In this document: positions 1 through 7,782 of the stretch, piece by piece | How the letters are laid out: every line of letters begins with the position of its first letter | Position numbering within the stretch: position 1 is the first letter of the stretch | NCBI GenBank assembly: GCA_020073105.1 | Contig: JAIQFW010000042.1 | Location: 1-47,141, forward strand | Direction of reading: 5' to 3' | DNA from: Terriglobia bacterium | GTDB taxonomy: Bacteria; Acidobacteriota; Terriglobia; Terriglobales; Acidobacteriaceae | Length of the DNA stretch: 47,141 nucleotides | The notes under the pieces: model-generated | The model's database searches: none | What the model saw: the letters and a program-made list of their open reading frames with translations, nothing else | What the model was told of the DNA's origin: nothing | Made by a program: the position numbers and the translations under genes

Positions 1-2
1 AG

Positions 3-755
3 GCGCTAGTCCAGGACGCGCTCCGCCAGGGTGCCAAGGTCCTGGTGAGCACGTACAACGAGCCTCTCATCACCAGCGAGTGGGCAGTCGCAGTGTTCAA
101 GGAAGCCAAAGCAGCGGGACTGTTGACGGGCTTTGTCTCCAACGGAAACGGGACGCCGCAGGTACTGGAATATTTGCGTTCGTGGATTGATCTCTACAAG
201 GTGGACCTGAAGAGCTTCGATGACCGCCATTATCACGAACTGGGCGGACGCATCGGCCCCATTCTCGATACGATTCGGCGCTTGTATCACATGGGAATTT
301 GGCTGGAGATCGTCACCCTGCTGATTCCTGGCTTCAATGATTCGAATGACGAACTTCGTAGGTTGACGGATTTTCTTGCCGGAATCTCTCCTGAAATTCC
401 ATGGCACGTGACCGCATTTCACAAGGACTACAAGATGGAAGATCCTGACGACACGCGTCCAGAGGACTTGCTACGCGCGGCTGAGATCGGGAGGAACGCC
501 GGGCTGCACTACGTCTACGCGGGGAACTTGCCGGGCACGGTGGGCGAACACGAGAACACCAGGTGTCAGAAGTGTGGTGACACGGTAATCCGGCGGCACA
601 GCTACTTGATTGAAGACTACCGCCTGACATCCGAGGGTTGTTGCCCGTCCTGTGGAACTGCAGTTCCGGGGAGATGGGCAGGGAAGTTCGAAGGTCAGAT
701 CGCGGGCCGCCCCTTCCTGCCCCGCCGCTCGCGGCTGGTGAACATCCTCAACTGA
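3..755 (+). CDS. amrS: AmmeMemoRadiSam-type radical SAM enzyme (AmrS-like), 5' truncated
   Basis: The reading frame is open from base 3, so the N-terminus, including the radical SAM CxxxCxxC cluster, lies outside the window. The visible 250 residues hold the STYNEPLI strand near the left edge, the VDLKSF segment, the TLLIPGFND loop and the WHVTAFHKDYKM motif of pyruvate-formate-lyase-activase-like enzymes of the AmrS group. A C-terminal zinc-ribbon-like part carries CQKCG and CCPSCG pairs. The family is known as the radical SAM member of the AmmeMemoRadiSam trio; its reaction is not firmly established and the MEMO/AMMECR1 partners are not in this window. The first in-frame GTG at 45 is probably internal because homology continues upstream of it. 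Assignment rests on motif recognition. Confidence 0.85.
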   Translation, partial: ALVQDALRQGAKVLVSTYNEPLITSEWAVAVFKEAKAAGLLTGFVSNGNGTPQVLEYLRSWIDLYKVDLKSFDDRHYHELGGRIGPILDTIRRLYHMGIWLEIVTLLIPGFNDSNDELRRLTDFLAGISPEIPWHVTAFHKDYKMEDPDDTRPEDLLRAAEIGRNAGLHYVYAGNLPGTVGEHENTRCQKCGDTVIRRHSYLIEDYRLTSEGCCPSCGTAVPGRWAGKFEGQIAGRPFLPRRSRLVNILN

Positions 756-779
756 TTGTGTCTCCGTGACCGGAAGTCA

Positions 780-975
780 AGCGGGGGTAGGGTCTCAACT
801 TCAGCAAATTCGAATTTTCTCAGCGTACTCTGCGGCTGTTCTCGGGGGTCTCTGCGTTTCAAGGTCTTCAGGAGACTCCGCGAACCCAGAGTCCTAAATC
901 GCAGAGATCGCGGAGAACACCCGCAGAGTCCGCTGCGAAGCCCCGCGGGGAGCAAGCTGAGACCCTACCCAAGCG
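780..975. repeat. Long imperfect palindrome (about 190 bp)
   Basis: The outer arms 785-801 and 954-970 are complementary at 16 of 17 positions (GGGTAGGGTCTCAACTT against AAGCTGAGACCCTACCC). The inner arms 827-856 and 900-929 are also complementary over about 30 bases with few mismatches (ACTCTGCGG...TCTCTGCG against its reverse complement). The whole intergenic space can fold into one long hairpin. A 91-codon ORF across it is a shadow of the repeat. It lies between two genes on the same strand and could be a terminator-like or mobile repeat unit. Confidence 0.75.
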
Positions 976-1027
976 GGACGCTCATTTACAAGCACCGCTC
1001 GTTCGCGGTATATCTTGCTCTCTACCA

Positions 1028-3151
1028 ATGACCATTAAGAAGCTGTTCTCTCTCTCCTTGCTTGCGGCTCTGGCTGCGAGTATCGCCTTTGCCGCTGACA
1101 AACCCAAGCTCACTCTCGACGAGTTTTTCAACTCTGTAAGCTTTGATTCGGTCGAGCTTTCTCCGGACGGTCACTCGGTCGTGATCGCTACTGAGCGCGC
1201 GGATTGGGGCCAAGACATCTTTCGGAAAGACCTGTGGCTTTACCGGGACAACGGCAGCGGTGGAGGAGCGCTGACCCAACTGACGCAATCCGGGCACGAC
1301 GGCGGACCGCAATGGTCGCCCGACGGCCGCTGGGTCGCCTTTTTCTCAGAACGCAAGGCGGCTGCGGGCAAGAGCGGGGACGACGAGGACTCCAAATCTG
1401 AAGGGAAATCACAGCTTTACCTCATAGCGCCGTCCGGCGGTGAGGCCTTTCCGATCACCAAGGGTGACGAGGAGGTTCACGCCTTTGGGTGGTCCCCGGA
1501 TTCCCACACCCTCTATTACGCAACGCGCTCCCCGTGGACCAGAGAGCAAAAAGAGGCCTACAAGAAAGAGTGGAAAGACGTTCTGCAATACCGCGCCGCC
1601 GAACGCGGCGACACGATCTTCGCCATCGAGGTTGCTGAGGCAGTCGCGCGTCACACGGCCGAGGGCACGAAAGTGGGCGATGAGAACGAACAACCGGACC
1701 TGACCTCCGGCGCTCGTGCGCTGGCCAGCAGTCCATGGCGGGTTCACGGGTTGGAGGCTTCTCCGGATGGACGCAGGCTGGCCTTTCTCACCACCTCGGT
1801 ATCGGAGCGCGACGAAAAGATCGAGGAGTTTGAGATCTACGCGGTGGACCTGGCAAACGCGTCCCTGGACCATCCACCGCACCGGGTCACCCGCAATGAA
1901 GCTGAGGAGCAACGGATTCACTGGGCGAACGATAACAAGCATGTCTTCTTCGGTGCTGAGTTGGGTTCCGTGGAAGGCAAGTACCGCGACACCCAGCCGC
2001 GGCTTTACTGGGTCGACGTGGACACGGGTGAAATCCAGCGCTGGGCGAGTGATTTTATGGGCGCCGTGCTTCACTACTCAGTCGTGGCCGACGCTGGCGT
2101 CGTTACCACGGGCCGCTTGGGAACCGAAGTCCAGGTCTACTCCGAGGCGACGCCCACAGCTTCCTACTCCAAACAGGCAGGCTGGACCGGCACCTACGAA
2201 CTGATGGCATCGGCTGAGCATTCTCGGCGAGTTGCTTTCGTCCATTCCACCCTGGAGAAGCCCGCGGAGGTGTACTTTGCTGACAGCATCGATAAGCTGT
2301 CGGAAGCGCGGCCCATCACCTCGTTTAACCGGCTCTTCACGGAGCGCGATCTGCCGAGAGGGAAGCCTTATCGTTGGACCGCCGATGACGGCACCAGCGT
2401 GGAAGGTATGCTGATGTACCCCCCGGGCAAATTCGAGGCAAAGAACCTGCCCATGTTCGTATTCATCCACGGTGGCCCCGACGATGCCGACGGCAACCAT
2501 TTCGAAGCCGACTGGTACCAGTGGGACCGGCTGGCGGCGACCCAGGGCTGGCTGGTGTTCGAGCCCAACTATCGCGGGTCCACAGGCTACGGCGACAAAT
2601 TCCTCATGCAGATCGTTCCGGAAATCGTATCGCGGCCTGGCAAGGACATTCTGGAGGGCGTGGATGCACTGGTGAAAGATGGCATAGCCGATCCGGCCCG
2701 TCTGGCCATCGGCGGCTACAGCTACGGTGGTTACATGACGAACTGGCTGATCACGCAGAGCACGCGCTGGAAGGCAGCGGTCACGGGTGCGGGCGCGGTG
2801 GAGCACGTCGCCAACTGGGGCAACGACGACACCACATTTGACGATGCTTACTTCCTGGGCGGACAGCCCTGGGAAGCGGCACAACGCTATCATGACGAAG
2901 CCGCCATTTTTCAGATCAACAAAGTTCGCACGCCGACTCACGTGGTCGCCGGCGGGGACGACATTCGCGTGGCCGTGGCCGAGGACTATCTGCTCGACCA
3001 CGCGCTGCACAATCTCGGCGTGCCCAGCACCCTGCTCATATTCCCCGGAGAAGGCCATTCGCTGGACAAGAACCCCTGGCACGGCAAGATCAAAGTGCGG
3101 GAAGAGTTGAAGTGGCTGCTGAAGTACGGCGGGATTCCGGCTACTCCGTAG
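1028..3151 (+). CDS. Exported S9-family prolyl oligopeptidase-like peptidase
   Basis: The protein has 707 residues. A signal peptide (MTIKKLFSLSLLAALAAS..AFAA) is followed by a beta-propeller region with TolB/WD40-like repeats (SPDGHSVVIA, WSPDGRWVAFFS, WSPDSHTLYYAT, SPDGRRLAFLT) over about residues 40-400, then an alpha/beta hydrolase domain from about 440. The catalytic triad is readable: Ser565 in GGYSYGGY, Asp645 in GGDDIRV and His677 in GEGHS. Family knowledge: these enzymes cut short peptides at the mouth of the propeller, here probably in the periplasm. ATG at 1028 is chosen because it gives the complete signal peptide, although no clear Shine-Dalgarno sequence precedes it. The exact substrate class (acylaminoacyl or dipeptidyl) cannot be told from the sequence. 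Confidence 0.9.
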   Translation: MTIKKLFSLSLLAALAASIAFAADKPKLTLDEFFNSVSFDSVELSPDGHSVVIATERADWGQDIFRKDLWLYRDNGSGGGALTQLTQSGHDGGPQWSPDGRWVAFFSERKAAAGKSGDDEDSKSEGKSQLYLIAPSGGEAFPITKGDEEVHAFGWSPDSHTLYYATRSPWTREQKEAYKKEWKDVLQYRAAERGDTIFAIEVAEAVARHTAEGTKVGDENEQPDLTSGARALASSPWRVHGLEASPDGRRLAFLTTSVSERDEKIEEFEIYAVDLANASLDHPPHRVTRNEAEEQRIHWANDNKHVFFGAELGSVEGKYRDTQPRLYWVDVDTGEIQRWASDFMGAVLHYSVVADAGVVTTGRLGTEVQVYSEATPTASYSKQAGWTGTYELMASAEHSRRVAFVHSTLEKPAEVYFADSIDKLSEARPITSFNRLFTERDLPRGKPYRWTADDGTSVEGMLMYPPGKFEAKNLPMFVFIHGGPDDADGNHFEADWYQWDRLAATQGWLVFEPNYRGSTGYGDKFLMQIVPEIVSRPGKDILEGVDALVKDGIADPARLAIGGYSYGGYMTNWLITQSTRWKAAVTGAGAVEHVANWGNDDTTFDDAYFLGGQPWEAAQRYHDEAAIFQINKVRTPTHVVAGGDDIRVAVAEDYLLDHALHNLGVPSTLLIFPGEGHSLDKNPWHGKIKVREELKWLLKYGGIPATP

Positions 3152-3177
3152 TGGTAGTTGTTCCCGGATGGAACTGG

Positions 3178-3240
3178 CCACGGATAAGGACGGATTCACA
3201 CGGACCACGGCTCTCAGTATCTATCCGGGATGATCCGTGG
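3178..3240. repeat. Inverted repeat between convergent genes (CCACGGAT family)
   Basis: CCACGGAT at 3178-3185 is mirrored by ATCCGTGG at 3233-3240. The next CGGAT units also match, about 14 of 18 positions per arm. It lies between two convergent genes and could end transcription from both sides, but no T-run follows the stem, so an intergenic repeat of the REP kind is equally likely. Confidence 0.6.
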
Positions 3241-3273
3241 CGTCTTGCCTTGCTTTTGGGTTTGGCCCCGTCC

Positions 3274-5505
3274 CTACCGCCCCGCAGGTCTTCCCGATGC
3301 GCTGGCGATCTTCACTCGGCTGGATTCTTCATAGCGCGCGAGACCCTGGTAGAGTGCCTCGGCGATCCGCTGGCGGTAGTTCGAACTCTGCAGATTGTTT
3401 TCATCGGTAGGACTGCTGACGAAGGAAACTTCCGCCAGGATCGCTGGCATGGAAGTTCCGGTCAACACCACATATTGCGCTTTCTTGACTCCGCGGTTGG
3501 AGAGTCCTGGGTTCTTTGCCGCTAGTGTGCCGTACAAGGCCCGCTGGACACTTGCAGCCAGCAGCCGGGATTCGTGTACCTTCTCCCGGATGTCCACCTT
3601 CGTCCAATCCACGTCCTGCAAAGACCGCGCTGCGTCGGCCTCCCGGGTCCGGGCCCGTACCGATGAATAGGTATTGGTGTAGTACGTCTCGACCCCTCGC
3701 GCCGACGGGTAGTCGCTGTAGTTCGCGTGGACAGACAAGAACAGATTGGCCTTGGCCAGGTTGGCGACTTCCGCCCGCTTTTCCAGGGCGACATAATCAT
3801 CGTTGTTCCGCGTGTAGATGACTTCCGCTCCCAAGCGATTTTCAACCAGTTTCCCCAACCGCTTCACGATGTCCAGCACCAGATCCTTTTCCAGCAAGCC
3901 CTTGCGCCCCACCGTTCCCAGGTCCCAGCCACCGTGGCCGGCGTCCAGTGCAATACGAAATTCCGGCACGTGGGTGCTGGCGGTTCCGGTGCTCCCGGGA
4001 CGGGCAGCAGAGGCAGCTAACCCCGTCGGCTGACTTGGGATGCTCGGCTGAGGCATGCGGGTCGCTGCTTCCTCAGTCGGGAGGCTCGAGTCAGCTGGGC
4101 CGAATAGGTCGACCTTCGCCCGGGGCTGCGCCGGGGCACCAAGCTTCCGAACTTCAACCACCAGGCGGTAGGGGTTGGGCTCCAAACTAACCGAGAAGTT
4201 GGACGCGCCCTTGGTCTCCAGTACGACGCGGGTGACACCGCGCACCGGCTGAGCCACTCGAATCCGCTGCAGCAGCGAATCTCCGACTGCGATGATCCGG
4301 TTGGAGAGTTGCGCAGCCAGCCTGGTGTCGTGCAGGTCAAAGTAAATTCGTTCCGGATTACTGAGCCGGTGGGCCTCATACTGAACCTGGTCCTGCAGGT
4401 CGATCACGACCGTACTCGAGTCCGCCGATGACCAATGACGGATGCCAGTCACCTCCGGCATACCGTTGGTGGTCGCCGCCGGTGCCGGGAGCGCCTGTTC
4501 CTCCTCCTCAAGACCAGGTAACAATGCTGCCGGACTTGCCGGAGCTGTTGAACTTGTTGGCGCAACCGCCTGGGGTGCGGACGTCCGCGAACTGGCATGA
4601 CGGCGAATGCTCCACCACAATCCTGCTCCCAGTGCTAGTGCGAACAGCAACAGGGCGAGCACCATCACCAGCCCAGGACGAGAGTTCGCTAGGCCGTCGT
4701 ATTCCGGGACGGTCGCGGGCTGACCTGTCGGTTCTGCATCTCCAGCTTGCCTGGGTTGGTCAAGAATCCGGTCATGGGGTTGATCTTGGGGTGGGGAAAT
4801 CCCACCGTTTGCTTCTGGCCCGATCGCCCGGCTCACCACTCGCTGCGAAATCTCGGCCAGCCGGTCTTCTTCCTCCGGTCTCAACGCCGACAAAATTAGT
4901 TCAGCGAGCAGATTCAAACTGCGAACATCACTGTCGTTGAACCCATAAGGCTCGGTGGAGAACGCCTCCAACAGACCGATGACCGTTTGTTTTGCCGACA
5001 ATGGCACGGCCACCATAGAGCGGGCGCCCAAGATGCGACAGGTTTGCGGATTGACCCGCGGGTCCACCTCGGAGTCATCGCAGCGCACGATGCGGCCGGA
5101 CACCAGACAAGCTCCGGAGAAGCCAGAATTGGGATCCAGCCGCGCTCCCGGATCGGGGGCAATGCCTCCTGCTGAAGCCCGACAAACGATTGCGTCTCCA
5201 TCCGCCAGCGCGATTGCCACGCCGTCCGCGCCAGTGATCGCCAAGGCCCGCTCGGCAACCAGGTGCAACACTTCGTCTAGGACGAATTGTTCCAACTGCC
5301 AGGAATCTTCAGCACTAAGGTGGTCGTCACCCTTGCTCTCCAGTGCCCGGCGATGACGAATCTGTTCGTGCAGTGCGGAGAAGGCCAGAAGTGCCTGCAA
5401 CGCTTCGCGACCAGAGCCAGGTTGAGTAGTGGGTCGGGGTGCTGCTGTCAGTGTGACCGTCTCGTGGACCAACTCCAGGCCCGCATTGTTCGGATTGGCG
5501 CTCAT
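3274..5505 (-). CDS. GAF-TM-AMIN N-acetylmuramoyl-L-alanine amidase (Amidase_3)
   Basis: The protein has 743 residues in four parts: a GAF-like sensor fold (about 70-205, with ADGVAIAL and MVAVPLS..IGLLEAFS), one transmembrane helix (about 278-300), an AMIN domain (about 353-455) and an Amidase_3 zinc hydrolase (about 516-730). Zinc and catalytic residues are visible: His524 in DAGHGG, Glu539, His593 in SVHANYS and Glu692 in LAEVSF. Amidase_3 enzymes cleave the amide between MurNAc and L-Ala in peptidoglycan, and AMIN domains target the wall or septum. The order of domains puts the GAF on the cytoplasmic side and the hydrolase in the periplasm, which suggests signal-gated wall cutting (inference). 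ATG at 5505 lies about 28 nt after the predicted transcription start of the promoter at 5540-5567. Confidence 0.9.
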   Translation of the reverse strand: MSANPNNAGLELVHETVTLTAAPRPTTQPGSGREALQALLAFSALHEQIRHRRALESKGDDHLSAEDSWQLEQFVLDEVLHLVAERALAITGADGVAIALADGDAIVCRASAGGIAPDPGARLDPNSGFSGACLVSGRIVRCDDSEVDPRVNPQTCRILGARSMVAVPLSAKQTVIGLLEAFSTEPYGFNDSDVRSLNLLAELILSALRPEEEDRLAEISQRVVSRAIGPEANGGISPPQDQPHDRILDQPRQAGDAEPTGQPATVPEYDGLANSRPGLVMVLALLLFALALGAGLWWSIRRHASSRTSAPQAVAPTSSTAPASPAALLPGLEEEEQALPAPAATTNGMPEVTGIRHWSSADSSTVVIDLQDQVQYEAHRLSNPERIYFDLHDTRLAAQLSNRIIAVGDSLLQRIRVAQPVRGVTRVVLETKGASNFSVSLEPNPYRLVVEVRKLGAPAQPRAKVDLFGPADSSLPTEEAATRMPQPSIPSQPTGLAASAARPGSTGTASTHVPEFRIALDAGHGGWDLGTVGRKGLLEKDLVLDIVKRLGKLVENRLGAEVIYTRNNDDYVALEKRAEVANLAKANLFLSVHANYSDYPSARGVETYYTNTYSSVRARTREADAARSLQDVDWTKVDIREKVHESRLLAASVQRALYGTLAAKNPGLSNRGVKKAQYVVLTGTSMPAILAEVSFVSSPTDENNLQSSNYRQRIAEALYQGLARYEESSRVKIASASGRPAGR

Positions 5506-5539
5506 GGAACCTGCGGAAATCTTCGTTCTGAGGGAATCA

Positions 5540-5579
5540 ATCCTATCGAGCCGAAGGAATTTGTCAATTCAGATTGACA
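5540..5579 (-). promoter_or_regulatory. Promoter with palindrome over the -35, upstream of the GAF-amidase
   Basis: Read on the minus strand, TTGACA (5562-5567) is followed after 16 bases by TAGGAT (5540-5545), a good housekeeping-type promoter pointing at the amidase ATG at 5505. The -35 lies inside a perfect 7-4-7 inverted repeat (TGTCAAT-TCAG-ATTGACA, 5562-5579), which could be a repressor site. Confidence 0.6.
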
Positions 5580-5630
5580 GGTCAGGTGGAGCTGCTCAGC
5601 AAACGGGTTTGCTTTCGGCCAAGGCACTAA

Positions 5631-5644
5631 CTGTAAACTTACAG
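5631..5644. promoter_or_regulatory. Palindrome CTGTAA-AC-TTACAG in the divergent spacer
   Basis: A perfect 6-2-6 inverted repeat lies in the 304-base space between the divergent amidase (minus) and small membrane protein (plus) genes. It is a plausible operator for either side. Apart from this site and the promoter at 5540-5579, I see no other gene or motif in the spacer. Confidence 0.35.
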
Positions 5645-5809
5645 GGGCCGCCCCGCCGCCGCAACATACTCGATGCGCACGAAGGTGGGAACCACACCCT
5701 GCTCTTTGGTAAGCAAGTGCTTCGGTTTCAAGCAGTTCCGGTTTCCATTGCATCGCCTTTGAAATCGGATTATCCTCCGTAATTGGAACGAGTTGCAGGT
5801 TGTGGCTAG

Positions 5810-6118
5810 GTGAATGAAGAGCACAAGAAGTCGCGCTGGTTCTGGCCTTTAGGGCTACTGGCGACCGGGCTGGCGGGTGCCGGGCTGGTCATCTTTCGCG
5901 GGTGCTGGCATAGCAGAATGAGCTGGCCGGTACGCGCTCAGAACCACTCCTACCAGGTCTGCCTGGGTTGCGGAATCAAGCGCCTGTTTGACGAAGAAGG
6001 TTTTCGCGCCTATGGCCCCTACAGCTACGATCTCAACAAGTTGATTGCCTGGGACCGTGCCCGGACCGGCGCGATTCAGCCCGCAGCCGAACCGGAAACC
6101 CGCCGCACCGCCTCGTAG
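5810..6118 (+). CDS. Small membrane-anchored protein with CxxC motif, unknown function
   Basis: The protein has 102 residues and starts at GTG. A charged N-terminus (NEEHKKSR) is followed by one hydrophobic helix (WFWPLGLLATGLAGAGLVIF), then a short soluble tail with CLGCGIKRLFDEEGF, which looks like half of a zinc ribbon, and YGPYSYDLNKLIAWDR. I do not recognise the family. It is likely a type II membrane protein with its tail outside the cytoplasm. The GTG start has only a weak upstream CTAGG. It sits 64 bases before the PilZ/RDD gene on the same strand and may share its transcript. Confidence 0.6.
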   Translation: MNEEHKKSRWFWPLGLLATGLAGAGLVIFRGCWHSRMSWPVRAQNHSYQVCLGCGIKRLFDEEGFRAYGPYSYDLNKLIAWDRARTGAIQPAAEPETRRTAS

Positions 6119-6182
6119 TACGAACCACTACGGTTACTGAGACGCTCCACCCATCAAGCTAAGATTTGAGGATGAGGCATCG

Positions 6183-6971
6183 GTGAGGCCGGCCGCGCCA
6201 GCCACGGGCACGATTCTCGGATTGACTCCACAAAGCCGGAGGCGCCATTTTCGGCAGACGATCCGTAACCTAGCCTACGTGAAGTTGGACTCCACCAACG
6301 GTGGCGTCCTGCGTGACGTGAGTGAGGTGGGAATTGCGACCCAGGCTCTGACTGCCCTTCACCCCGATCAACGGGTGCAGCTTCGAATCGATTTGCCGAA
6401 CCCGCACCTCCATTTTGAGGCCGAGGGCCGCGTGGCGTGGACCGATCCCTCAGGTCAAGCCGGAATCGAGTTCCTCGACTTGGCCGTGCGTTCCCGCCGC
6501 TTGCTGAAAGAATGGATTTTTGCCCAGCTCCTGGCGGATGCCTACCGGTCGGCGGGCAATACAGCAGCAGAGTTGCTGTTCTCAGAATCCCCCCTGCCGG
6601 CGATTCACTTGGATGAGCCCGCCGTGCGCCCCAACCGGTTCTCCGCCCACAAAGGCCAGTTCGCAAGACTGCGGCTTCTGTGGTTTCCGGTTTCCTTGCG
6701 CGGGTTCTCGACGGTGGTGGACGGATTGGTCTTACTGTGTGCCGTCCTACTGTTCAGCGTCGTGACCCTGACCCTGACGGACACTCTTCCGTCGTGGCCA
6801 GTCGCTGCGCTTTTGGCACTCGGAGTCACGGCGATATTTGCGGCACTCTATTGGTTCTTGTTCTCGGTGTGGTTCGGAATCACGCCTGGAAGGCGGTTGG
6901 CAGACCTGGCCTGTCGCGATGCTATGAGAAGAATGGGCTCCCGCGAGGAAGACAGGACACGTTTCCGTTAG
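6183..6971 (+). CDS. PilZ domain protein with C-terminal RDD-like membrane segment
   Basis: The protein has 262 residues from a GTG start. The PilZ domain (about 18-105) keeps both c-di-GMP contact motifs: RRHFR (RxxxR) and DVSEVG (DxSxxG). The C-terminal part has two membrane helices (about 180-200 and 215-235) followed by GITPGRRLADLACRD, which resembles the end of RDD-family membrane domains. Known: PilZ domains read cyclic di-GMP. Inferred: the protein carries that signal to the membrane. A GAGG element lies about 10 bases before the GTG; the nearby ATG at 6172 is out of frame. It converges with a second PilZ gene ending at 7002. Confidence 0.8.
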   Translation: MRPAAPATGTILGLTPQSRRRHFRQTIRNLAYVKLDSTNGGVLRDVSEVGIATQALTALHPDQRVQLRIDLPNPHLHFEAEGRVAWTDPSGQAGIEFLDLAVRSRRLLKEWIFAQLLADAYRSAGNTAAELLFSESPLPAIHLDEPAVRPNRFSAHKGQFARLRLLWFPVSLRGFSTVVDGLVLLCAVLLFSVVTLTLTDTLPSWPVAALLALGVTAIFAALYWFLFSVWFGITPGRRLADLACRDAMRRMGSREEDRTRFR

Positions 6972-7001
6972 CCGCTACGCAGGTGACCGCTAGTTCGTGT
7001 C

Positions 7002-7667
7002 CTAATTGCTGAGATATCGCTGCGCGAGCCAGAGTTGCAGGTCGCGCCGGGCACGTCGGCTGGGTTTCACGAAGCGGACGCCGGTATCACCCTGCCTGTT
7101 CCACACTACCCGCCCCTGCATCTTCAACTTGAGTTTGCTCCCTGGAAGGGTGAAGCTGATCCAGAGGGAGCCGGCCAGGGCAACCGGCCGCCGGGTACGG
7201 ATGGCCACACCTCCCTGACTCAAGTTCAGAAGCGTCGCCTTCATCCGTGTGTTCTTGCCGCGAGTGAGGTATGCGGGAATCTCCAGGCAATGGCGATGAT
7301 AGCGGAGTCTCCCGTCCACGATCAGGTTTCGTGCCGCCGAAAGCGTGTGCACCGCCCGTTCCACCGAGATCGGCTTCTCAAAGACAAACGTCGCGTCCGT
7401 ATCTCTGAGCTGGCCTCGACCATTCGGGCTGCTGATGATGACCAGCGGCACCGTGTTCATCCCGTCACCAAGTCCAGAGAGAAAGCTTGTGGTTCCTTCC
7501 AAATCGCAATCCACAATCAAGGCATCGATTTTCGATTTGGCCAGCTTGGCGCGGGCGCGCTCCGGCTCCGGCTCTACGTCGACGCCAATGTGCAATCCGC
7601 TGAGGATGCATTCCAACACGCTGACTTCGGGCCAATCGCGAGAGACCACCATGGATGAGAGGGTCAT
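7002..7667 (-). CDS. Receiver-like/PilZ two-domain protein
   Basis: The protein has 221 residues. The N-terminal 110 look like a receiver domain (IDALIVDCDLEG with a candidate phospho-acceptor Asp, and VFEKPIS with the conserved Lys-Pro). The C-terminal half is PilZ-like: LNLSQGGVA matches NxSxxG, and GRVVW..GDTGVRFV is typical. The first PilZ motif is imperfect, because RLRYHR has no Arg pair at i and i+4, so c-di-GMP binding is uncertain. ATG at 7667 gives the full receiver; ATG at 7652 is possible. Neither has a clear Shine-Dalgarno site. It is convergent with the PilZ-RDD gene. Confidence 0.8.
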   Translation of the reverse strand: MTLSSMVVSRDWPEVSVLECILSGLHIGVDVEPEPERARAKLAKSKIDALIVDCDLEGTTSFLSGLGDGMNTVPLVIISSPNGRGQLRDTDATFVFEKPISVERAVHTLSAARNLIVDGRLRYHRHCLEIPAYLTRGKNTRMKATLLNLSQGGVAIRTRRPVALAGSLWISFTLPGSKLKLKMQGRVVWNRQGDTGVRFVKPSRRARRDLQLWLAQRYLSN

Positions 7668-7740
7668 GGATCAACTGTAGTCCGGTGGGTCGCGAGACCA
7701 CAGGTAACGAAGGTAATTGAAACGCAGGATCAGGTCTTGA

Positions 7741-7782
7741 AGCCTGAAGCCTGAAGCCTGGCGCCTGACACCTGCAGCCTCA
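7741..7782. repeat. Heptad repeat array (AGCCTGA type), six units
   Basis: Six consecutive 7-base units (AGCCTGA, AGCCTGA, AGCCTGG, CGCCTGA, CACCTGC, AGCCTCA) fill the end of the space between the PilZ gene and the epimerase gene. The last unit contains the epimerase stop codon (7780-7782). Related arrays lie at 30214-30255, 38527-38568, 38931-38990 and 43831-43851. Confidence 0.75.

Noticed and set aside
756-1031. 91-codon plus-strand ORF after amrS
   Set aside because: It is the translation of the long palindrome 780-975, has no start signal and overlaps the peptidase start.
2078-3208. 376-codon minus-strand ORF inside the S9 peptidase
   Set aside because: Antisense shadow of the peptidase domain.
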